5,445 nucleotides of DNA from NCBI GenBank assembly GCA_018334735.1, contig JAGXLK010000216.1, forward strand, positions 1 through 5,445, given 5' to 3'. How positions within the stretch are numbered: the first letter of the stretch is position 1; each line of letters begins with the position of its first letter. Shown here piece after piece: positions 1-5,445 of the stretch. A program made the translations under genes and the position numbers. A model generated the notes under the pieces. That model was not told the DNA's origin and ran no database searches. It saw only the letters and a program-made list of their open reading frames with translations. This stretch comes from Planctomycetota bacterium (GTDB taxonomy: Bacteria; Planctomycetota; Brocadiia; SM23-32).

Positions 1-1533
1 TATCGTGACAAACAAGTGTCCACCGGACAGGAAGATCAGATGCGGAAGGACATCATTTCTCTTGCTTCGGATGCATACGTTATTTTCGTTTCGGACGACG
101 AGTCAACGGCCGTTTCGAAAGAGGTTTACGGTTCGCCCTCCCATATCAAAGTGGTAGACAAGGATCGCGATGTCAGCGAGGATAAGGATGAGATCAAAGT
201 GGTTTTGAGCGTTGTTGGCAAAGAGAGCGAGAAAGAGAAAAAGGAGAAGGCAAAAGAGGCCGAACTGGGTGAAGAAGAAGCGGAGGCAATGGAAGAAGAA
301 GAAACGGAAACGGAAGGCCAGATTCAGGGTGGCCAGACCGAATACGTTGATTCATACGTTGACGAAGGAAAGAACTACAAAGTGGTGCTGGAAAAAACCG
401 ACGAAGGGGATAAGAAGAAGGTGGTGGAGGTTGATGAAGAGGAAGAACCGCCACCACTGTTCCCGGAAGGGGCACCACACGCGACGGCAACGCTTACGGA
501 AACCAAGGAACACAGCGGGGTTTTTACGGGCGTGCTCGAGGGTTACCCAAGAGGTGTCAAGGTCAGCGGAAGAGATTTGGTCATTTCTCCCGAACAACGG
601 CTCCGTTGTGCGTATGAAGACGAACGGAATATCTCCCGTCGAAAACCGTGGGTTGTATGGGCGGCTGTTGAGTTCATACCCAGCAGTGAAGGTGATGTTA
701 ATGTTCCGGAGGTGGCCGATTCTAAATTGAACCGGCGAGCCCAGCTGGAAAAAGGCATCTCGCAAGGTGAATTGGCGAAAGTTTACGAAGACCTTGGCCT
801 TGAAGATATGGCAACATTGTATTTTGAAAAAGCCTTACGAACCTGCGGAAAAGTGGCTCAGATGGAAGGTCTCACACCACTCGGACAAGAAGCAACTCAC
901 GCCATCTGGCGTCTTTATTTCGAAAGTGGACAGACCGATAAAGCTGTTACGGCTTGCAAACAGTTGATCAAAGAATTCCCTGATTCAGAACTCGTAGATG
1001 AGGCTTATTTGACCATGGGGAAGGCCTTGCTGAATAAAGCGGAAGAGGCCGAAGAACGGTCAAAGGAAAGACTTGCCCGACAGGCAATCAGCGCGTTTAA
1101 CGGCCTGCTGAAGGCAAGGCCGGATTCCGAATACAAGGCTGAGGCCCTTTACAAGATAGGGGAATCACTCTATGCCGCCGGAACCAACGGAGCCCGTTAT
1201 ATGGAACGGGTGGTCAAAGAACACCCCGACAGCTCCTTTGCATCGACGGCTCTGCACGAATCGGGCATGCATGCCTACGAGAACAACGATTACGCGAGCG
1301 CATACGAGTATCTTACGCGCGTTGTGGTTGATTACCCGGATGCCAAAGAACTCGACAAAGTTATGTTGATGCGAGGACATTGCCAGGTGAAACGTCGCAA
1401 ATACTCAGAAGCTCTTCGGGCCTATTATGAGTTGATCGGGAGCTACCCCGGTTCTCCTTACGCGAAAAAGGCCCAGAAAATTATCGAGTACATAAAGAAA
1501 AAGATGGCAAAAGCCGAACGAGCCTCCCGATAA
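1..1533 (+). CDS. C-terminal part of an Ig-like-repeat and TPR protein (5' end outside the window)
   Basis: The frame is open from base 1 to the TAA at 1531-1533, giving 510 codons. A GTG at 16 could be read as a start, but no Shine-Dalgarno precedes it and the residues just after it match the end of a domain repeated downstream, so I treat the gene as 5'-truncated. Counting from the first codon: residues 14-35 are the tail of one beta-sandwich repeat; 51-226 are a second repeat (VVDKDRDVS at 51-59, TLTET at 164-168, GVFTG at 173-177, YEDE at 205-208); 74-105 are a Lys/Glu-rich insertion; 242-510 are TPR helices. FPDS, RPDS, HPDS, YPDA and YPGS motifs have their prolines at 327, 374, 409, 446 and 483, close to the TPR period and reminiscent of BamD- or CpoB-type envelope TPRs. 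No catalytic motif is visible. The likely role is extracytoplasmic scaffold or adaptor. Confidence is high for the gene, moderate for the domains and low for the role. Confidence 0.93.
   Translation, partial: YRDKQVSTGQEDQMRKDIISLASDAYVIFVSDDESTAVSKEVYGSPSHIKVVDKDRDVSEDKDEIKVVLSVVGKESEKEKKEKAKEAELGEEEAEAMEEEETETEGQIQGGQTEYVDSYVDEGKNYKVVLEKTDEGDKKKVVEVDEEEEPPPLFPEGAPHATATLTETKEHSGVFTGVLEGYPRGVKVSGRDLVISPEQRLRCAYEDERNISRRKPWVVWAAVEFIPSSEGDVNVPEVADSKLNRRAQLEKGISQGELAKVYEDLGLEDMATLYFEKALRTCGKVAQMEGLTPLGQEATHAIWRLYFESGQTDKAVTACKQLIKEFPDSELVDEAYLTMGKALLNKAEEAEERSKERLARQAISAFNGLLKARPDSEYKAEALYKIGESLYAAGTNGARYMERVVKEHPDSSFASTALHESGMHAYENNDYASAYEYLTRVVVDYPDAKELDKVMLMRGHCQVKRRKYSEALRAYYELIGSYPGSPYAKKAQKIIEYIKKKMAKAERASR
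151..678 (+). other. Ig-like beta-sandwich repeat with internal charged insertion
   Basis: Residues 51-226 of the first protein follow a strand pattern I recognise from large secreted repeat proteins: an Asp-rich opening (VVDKDRDVS), a valine-rich strand (IKVVLSVVG, 65-73), a second strand after the insertion (YKVVLE, 126-131), then TLTET and GVFTG, and a final strand ending in an acidic turn (YEDE). The preceding residues 16-35 repeat the last strand and turn of this unit at a gap-free offset of 175, so this is at least the second copy in a tandem series. The likely role is a structural or adhesive spacer. The family name is not certain from sequence alone. Confidence 0.6.
220..315 (+). repeat. 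Lys/Glu-rich low-complexity tract (purine-rich DNA)
   Basis: Codons 74-105 encode almost only Lys, Glu and Ala with a few Thr, Gly and Met, first mixed-charge (KE alternation, about 74-88) and then acidic (about 91-105). The coding strand is therefore nearly all A and G over about 95 bases. It is in frame and interrupts a predicted beta domain. A shorter acidic and proline segment (VDEEEEPPP at 144-152) lies further along the same domain. A tract like this may expand or contract by slippage; I see no exact long unit repeat. Confidence 0.75.
721..1530 (+). other. C-terminal TPR array of the first protein
   Basis: Residues 241-510 are amphipathic helix pairs with TPR-like Ala, Gly and Tyr placement (ALYKIGESLY at 382-391, ALRAYYELI near 471-479). 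Five turns carry aromatic-or-basic, Pro, Asp or Gly, Ser or Ala; their prolines are 47, 35, 37 and 37 residues apart. The longer first spacing is explained by a charged insertion around residues 344-358. The array runs to the C-terminus, which ends in a basic helix (IKKKMAKAERASR). TPRs of this style bind peptides or protein partners. Confidence 0.8.
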
Positions 1534-1535
1534 CC

Positions 1536-1540
1536 AAGGA
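1536..1540 (+). promoter_or_regulatory. Shine-Dalgarno site for the giant TPR gene
   Basis: AAGGA lies 9 bases before ATG 1550, inside the 16-base gap after the upstream stop codon. The arrangement supports ATG 1550 as a start and suggests re-initiation or coupled translation. A competing GGAG at 1583-1586 lies 8 bases before the in-frame ATG at 1595, which would give a shorter, more classical signal-peptide N-terminus. I cannot choose with certainty. The gap has no room for a promoter or terminator, so the two genes probably share one transcript. Confidence 0.6.
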
Positions 1541-1549
1541 ATCGAAGAA

Positions 1550-4500
1550 ATGAGAAGACAGAATTCCCTTTCCGGAAGAATTGGAGCAGAGTCGATGTAT
1601 CGCAATTTTCTGAACCGCGTCCTATTTTGTGTCATTCTGGCGCTGGGCCTTTGCCTGTCCGCCCAGGCGGCATCTCTCCAACAAGCTATGCGTGAAGCAC
1701 AAAAAACGCTCGGCAAGCACGATATGCCGGTCAGTAAAATTGAAAAAGTGCGTTCAGAATTAACTGTTGCCCTCAGAGAGAATCAGGATGATGCCCAGTA
1801 TGGGGCAGCCAAACTGGTCCTTGCTCGGATCAATAATATGACGGGGCGTTTCCACCGCGCCACGAAATTGCTCGACCTCCTCAAGGAAGAAGAGTCAGCT
1901 GGCGTTCCCCTGGTCGATATACACGTTGCCTTGGTCCGCGCCCTCAGCGGAAAAGGGGACTACGTTCGGGCGGTTGAAGTCGTTAATCTCCTGCTCGACA
2001 ACACTGATTTTAAGGATGATCCACGGCGTCCGGAATTGATCTACCAAACGGGATGGAATTACGAAACTGTGCTGCGCCGTCATGCAAAAGCTGTCGAATT
2101 CTATCTTCGGCTCGCACGCGAACACCCCGATTATGAACAAAGCCCCGATGCTTTTTTCCGCGCTGCTTATGTTCTGGAAAATAAGCTAAACGACCTGAAA
2201 AATGCCGTGAAGACATACGCCAGGGCCATGGAAAAATATCCGAAATATCAGGGCGATGCTGCTCTTAACCCGGGGGCTTATTCAGGCTGGACCGCCGGTT
2301 GGAGGGCGCTGAATCTGGCCGGAGTGTTGCAAAATAATCCCGGGACCAAGAAAGGGCTCGCGGATTATGAGTTGCAGGAATCAATCTGCAAGGATCTTCT
2401 GGCGACTTTTCCCAATAAACGGATGAAGATTTGTGCTTTTATGCTTGATTCAGCTCTGCTGCGCTACCGGGTGGGCCAATTCCCGAACGCAACATCCGGC
2501 AAGCGACCGGATTTTGAGGCGGCACAGAAGTGGGCGGGGAAGATGCTCAAAATCGATTCAAATAACCCCAAGGCCATACAGTTCATGGCAGCCCACGGGC
2601 CGGAAGATCAGCGGCAAAAGTATGCCATTAAGTATCTGCAATCTGCCGAAATCGGTTTTGATCAGATGAAAGATTATTCCAAAAAACTTTCGTCGTTGTC
2701 AGAGGTCGATAGGGTTCTGGAGAAGCGGCCACAAAACACGGCAGTTTTGAGTCGGGGAGTTCATCTTGCCCTGGGAAAAGACGATATTGCTAAAGCAAAG
2801 CATTATGTTCGAGGAATGAACGATATAAAATATCGTAGTCTGGCCGAACAAAAGGCGATTGGGAACGCGGAGGTAGACGTAGCCGTTGCTGAGAAAAGTG
2901 CAGAGGGAATGCTGAAAGTCGCCCGGGACCCCGCTTTCCCAAGAGCTACCCGAGCCCATGCCTGGAGGGTAGCTATCATTGCATTGGCAGGGCAGGGCAA
3001 GGTCGGTCCGATGATTGAGCGCGTTAATTCCTATACCGCCGAATTTGGGGGACTTCACGATGAGGGGCTGGCCCGGCAGGATTTCGAACAGGAATTTCAG
3101 TTTGTTCAAACACTTCGAAAAGCGTTTGGGAACGATCGCGATAAAGCTTTCGAAAGTCTCCGTCAGCTTGCGGAAGCAAATGTATGGGGACAAGCATGGG
3201 TACTGCATGAGCTTGTTCGGCAGGAAACAGGAGCGCTGGCGTATGAACTCGATCGGAAGGACGACGCGGCCAAATTCCTTGATCGTTTCAATGTGAACGA
3301 TGACCTGGCGGCACAATGCTGGATTCGGTATTTCAAATTGGCCAAGGAAGACAATGATGCTGTAGCCCTTATGCGTCTTGGTCAGGCTGTAGACAACCGT
3401 AAAAATTCTGCCCTGTGGGGTAAAATCCTCGCTGAGCATTTCCCGAAACACCTCAAACCGAAGATTGGGAAGTTGTTGTCACAAAGTGGTATGCCAGGTG
3501 ATCAAAAGGCGTATCTGAATCTGCTGGCGGGAGAGATACAGGATAAAGATCTGCTCGATCTGATCAAAGCCGCCGATGCGTTCCTGCAAAAGTATCCTGA
3601 CAGCGACTATTACGTGGATGTTGTGCTCTTCCGTGCGCGACATGCCCGCATTATTTCGGATGATGAAGGCATGGAGAAATTGGCTGATTGGCTCACTGCC
3701 GTTGCGCAAAAATACGGCAAGGCCGAAAGCCGCCGGAAGCTGCTGCGACAGGCCGGTGAATATTACGGTGAAGCGGGGGTCAATCGGGGCAGCACAATGG
3801 TCCTGAGATGGGCCGGTATCGGGCCATTCGATATTCAAGATGACGGTGGACTCGACGAAAATTACCCGATTGAAAAGAAATTGGATATAACAAAAGCGTA
3901 TGACGGTAAGGGTAAGATTGTCGGTGATGCCAACGGGGACAAAGGCAATAAGTGGAAGCTGGTAAAAGTGAAGCAGAACGGATATGTGGATCTCGCGGAA
4001 AATATTTCGGCGCATCAGCCCGGCGCGGCCTTTCTTGTTACGTTTATTTCCTCGCCCGAAGTACAAAAGGCTACTTTATCCCTTGGGACCCATCTGCCTC
4101 TGAGACTGACAGTGAACGGGCAATCCGTTTTCAATATCAGCAAACCAGAAAGCGGGTATGTGCCGGATAAATATTTTGCTGAGGTGCAACTGAATAAAGG
4201 CGAAAACAAAGTTGTGGTCAAAACCGTTCGGAAGAAAGGCGAATGGGGATTCGGCCTGCGGGTCAGCCGGCTTAAAAAGAGAGCGACCTGTGCGCCACGG
4301 CCCAACGAACGGCGTTTGTGGCAGGAATTACCGCCAGCGTCCGGTGGGGAACAAAAAATGTGGAAGACTTTCCACAAACTTGCCGACAAGGCCGAAGGCG
4401 AAGAAAAAGCGGAATTAATGCTCCGTCCTTACGAACTTCTATGGAAAAACGGACGAAGGACGGAGGCGCGGGGCGGTTATCGCAAGCTTTTGGATGATTT

Positions 4501-5445
4501 CCCGGAGCAGGCGCGGCTCAAACTGGCTCAGAGTTACGATGGCTGGTGGAGCCGAAGACGCCGAGCGCAATATCCTGGCGTGAGTCGGGACAAATGGTTG
4601 CGGCATTTCAGCATCTACATGCGGGAATACGGTTCGAAAAAGCGGGACCGGGTGGTCAAGTTCCTCAACAGGACAACAACGCATTGTGCGGAGAATGCTT
4701 TCGCAAGTGCCGAGAAATACCTTGAGAATCATTCCGGTGACTGGGAACTGATGAGCCTTATGTGGAAAACGGCCGATCGGTTTGATGGCGTTCGCGCGCG
4801 GGGGCTGCAACACGCGGTGGCGACCGCTGAAAAATACCCGGAATTGTTATGGGTGCAGCGCCAGGCACGTCACCAATTTGGGAAAAATGCGCCACGTCTC
4901 TATGAGCTGCGTTATGAGCGAACAAAAGATAACGAACATCTGCTGGCCTGGGTAGATAGCCAGTACTATGCCGCGAAACATGGCGGAAAGAAAAGAGTTG
5001 AGTCGCTCAAACAGAGGCAGAAAGATTTGCTACAAGAGGCGAGGGAATCTGCTCAGAAAGCCCGGAGAGAAAAGGAACTTGCCCGGCGGAATCCGCTCGA
5101 AGCTCAGAATTTTGAGAAAAAAGCGGAGAAAGCTGAAAAAGAAGGCAAGGACTTCCTCGCGAAAGAATTCCGGAGCGAGGCTAAAAAACTGCGTGCCGAA
5201 GTGGAAGCCCATAAGAAGGCTGCCGAGCAGGCGAAGGCCGAAGCGAAACGTCTTCGAGAAAAAGCAAAACAGTTGAGCAAGCAGACGGAAGGTGGCTCAT
5301 TTGCTGCTGGAGATGCGGCGAAACGCTGGATTGAAACCTTTTCAAAGGCTCTTATGGGAGAGATGAAAGGCGTCCAGCCGCGCGCAAGTTACCTCGCGAG
5401 GATGGCCGAGATCGATTCCCAGGCCGCTGCTGACGTGCTGGCGAA
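1550..5445 (+). CDS. Giant secreted TPR-like protein with internal beta-sandwich domain and coiled coil (3' end outside the window)
   Basis: Translating from ATG 1550 gives 1298 codons with no stop up to the window edge, so the gene is 3'-truncated and its full size is unknown. Residues 16-40 form a Sec signal peptide, with probable cleavage after AQA at 38-40. From about 85 to 740 the protein is helical and TPR-like, with HPDY and YPKY motifs (prolines 193 and 231, 38 apart) and YPDS at 682-685. Residues 750-907 form a beta-rich domain: WAGIGPFD at 754-761, LG at 845-846, NG at 856-857, then WGFGLRV at 899-905. Helical repeats resume from about 935 to 1140, including a strongly basic WWSRRRR at 999-1005. 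A Lys/Glu/Ala-rich coiled coil occupies about 1145-1247. No enzyme signature was recognised. The start lies 16 bases after the upstream stop, implying co-transcription with the preceding TPR gene. An alternative start is ATG 1595. I infer a periplasmic or surface scaffold; I cannot name a family. Confidence 0.93.
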   Translation, partial: MRRQNSLSGRIGAESMYRNFLNRVLFCVILALGLCLSAQAASLQQAMREAQKTLGKHDMPVSKIEKVRSELTVALRENQDDAQYGAAKLVLARINNMTGRFHRATKLLDLLKEEESAGVPLVDIHVALVRALSGKGDYVRAVEVVNLLLDNTDFKDDPRRPELIYQTGWNYETVLRRHAKAVEFYLRLAREHPDYEQSPDAFFRAAYVLENKLNDLKNAVKTYARAMEKYPKYQGDAALNPGAYSGWTAGWRALNLAGVLQNNPGTKKGLADYELQESICKDLLATFPNKRMKICAFMLDSALLRYRVGQFPNATSGKRPDFEAAQKWAGKMLKIDSNNPKAIQFMAAHGPEDQRQKYAIKYLQSAEIGFDQMKDYSKKLSSLSEVDRVLEKRPQNTAVLSRGVHLALGKDDIAKAKHYVRGMNDIKYRSLAEQKAIGNAEVDVAVAEKSAEGMLKVARDPAFPRATRAHAWRVAIIALAGQGKVGPMIERVNSYTAEFGGLHDEGLARQDFEQEFQFVQTLRKAFGNDRDKAFESLRQLAEANVWGQAWVLHELVRQETGALAYELDRKDDAAKFLDRFNVNDDLAAQCWIRYFKLAKEDNDAVALMRLGQAVDNRKNSALWGKILAEHFPKHLKPKIGKLLSQSGMPGDQKAYLNLLAGEIQDKDLLDLIKAADAFLQKYPDSDYYVDVVLFRARHARIISDDEGMEKLADWLTAVAQKYGKAESRRKLLRQAGEYYGEAGVNRGSTMVLRWAGIGPFDIQDDGGLDENYPIEKKLDITKAYDGKGKIVGDANGDKGNKWKLVKVKQNGYVDLAENISAHQPGAAFLVTFISSPEVQKATLSLGTHLPLRLTVNGQSVFNISKPESGYVPDKYFAEVQLNKGENKVVVKTVRKKGEWGFGLRVSRLKKRATCAPRPNERRLWQELPPASGGEQKMWKTFHKLADKAEGEEKAELMLRPYELLWKNGRRTEARGGYRKLLDDFPEQARLKLAQSYDGWWSRRRRAQYPGVSRDKWLRHFSIYMREYGSKKRDRVVKFLNRTTTHCAENAFASAEKYLENHSGDWELMSLMWKTADRFDGVRARGLQHAVATAEKYPELLWVQRQARHQFGKNAPRLYELRYERTKDNEHLLAWVDSQYYAAKHGGKKRVESLKQRQKDLLQEARESAQKARREKELARRNPLEAQNFEKKAEKAEKEGKDFLAKEFRSEAKKLRAEVEAHKKAAEQAKAEAKRLREKAKQLSKQTEGGSFAAGDAAKRWIETFSKALMGEMKGVQPRASYLARMAEIDSQAAADVLA
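1595..1669 (+). other. Sec signal peptide coding segment of the giant TPR protein
   Basis: Residues 16-40 (numbered from ATG 1550) show a basic n-region (MYRNFLNR), a hydrophobic core rich in Leu, Val and Ile, and an Ala-Gln-Ala end followed by Ala-Ser, which suits signal peptidase I. Cysteines at 27 and 35 are preceded by Phe and Leu, so neither fits a lipobox; the protein is predicted to be exported but not lipidated. If ATG 1550 is used, 15 extra residues including several Arg precede this segment, which is longer than usual but possible. Confidence 0.8.
3797..4270 (+). other. Beta-sandwich domain inside the giant TPR protein
   Basis: Residues 750-907 differ from the helical flanks. They open with WAGIGPFD, continue through DGGLDENYP and a KLDITKAYDGKGK strand region, then LSLG...LTVNGQSVF (844-861), a LNKGENKVVVKT strand pair and a closing WGFGLRV. 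This order matches a jelly-roll-like domain that I recall from planctomycete and related secreted proteins, resembling the sugar-binding accessory domains of glycosidases. In those, an Asp-Asp pair often follows LG(S); here the site reads LGTHLPL, so the acidic pair is absent. A ligand-binding role is therefore uncertain; a structural role is equally likely. Confidence 0.65.
4982..5290 (+). other. Charged coiled-coil segment near the window's 3' end
   Basis: Residues 1145-1247 of the giant protein are dominated by Lys, Glu, Ala, Arg, Gln and Leu, with nearly no Gly or Pro apart from one NPLE break near 1187. Leu and Ala recur at heptad-like spacing (for example AEAKRLREKAKQL towards the end). 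It separates the helical repeats from a further folded-looking segment (FAAGDAAKRWIETFSKAL, from 1251) that runs off the window. It may be a stalk, a dimerisation element or a long TPR linker. Confidence 0.7.

Noticed and set aside
212..730. Lys/Arg-rich + strand reading frame of 172 codons
   Set aside because: It is the frame-shifted shadow of the purine-rich Lys/Glu tract and following domain of the first gene; the basic composition is explained by reading GAA/GAG/AAG runs out of frame.
16..1533. GTG at 16 as the true start of the first gene
   Set aside because: No ribosome site precedes it, the frame is open to base 1, and the sequence just after it matches the end of a tandem repeat, so it is most likely internal.
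1534..1549. Terminator or promoter between the two genes
   Set aside because: The gap is 16 bases, without an inverted repeat or T-run; only a ribosome site is visible.
1625..1660. Lipoprotein signal at Cys27 or Cys35
   Set aside because: The residue before each cysteine is Phe or Leu rather than Gly, Ala or Ser, so a lipobox is not supported.
2699..3451. Minus-strand reading frame of 250 codons
   Set aside because: It lies entirely antisense to the giant TPR gene and its translation has no recognisable domain. The + strand frame has a signal peptide and coherent repeats through the same bases.
3926..3946. DANGDKG as an EF-hand or dockerin-like calcium loop
   Set aside because: It lacks the full loop spacing and the closing acidic residue, and lies in a loop of the beta domain; probably chance.
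3479..4066. Minus-strand reading frame of 195 codons
   Set aside because: Antisense to the helical and beta regions of the giant gene; no family resemblance and no gene context.

Overview
The window holds two large genes on the + strand, arranged as a compact pair with a 16-base gap. Neither is complete here: the first enters from upstream and ends at 1533; the second starts at 1550 and is still open at the last base (1298 codons plus two bases, no stop). Together they cover all but 16 bases. I see no RNA gene, mobile element, CRISPR array or supported minus-strand gene.

Gene 1 (1-1533) is the C-terminal part of a modular protein. It has the tail of one beta-sandwich (Ig-like) repeat, then a further such repeat with a long Lys/Glu-rich insertion, then a TPR array to the C-terminus. 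The TPR helices are punctuated by a recurring aromatic/basic-Pro-Asp-Ser motif spaced 35-47 residues apart. Gene 2 (1550-5445+) starts with a convincing Sec signal peptide. It continues as a very long, mostly helical TPR-like protein interrupted by one beta-rich domain of about 155 residues and, near the window's end, a charged coiled coil of about 100 residues.

Organism: base composition is balanced to slightly GC-rich by eye, with Shine-Dalgarno sites, so this is a bacterium. Ig-like 'TLTET..(S/T)GVFTG' repeats, giant secreted TPR proteins and a 'W..(I/L)GPFD' beta-sandwich together are, from memory, most typical of the PVC group (Planctomycetota, Kiritimatiellota, Lentisphaerota) and some neighbouring uncultured phyla. 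This assignment is an inference, not proof.

Function: both proteins consist of protein-protein interaction and structural modules with no visible catalytic motif. The reasonable inference is a pair of co-expressed exported or envelope scaffold proteins. The partners, and whether this is a defined system, cannot be read from the window.
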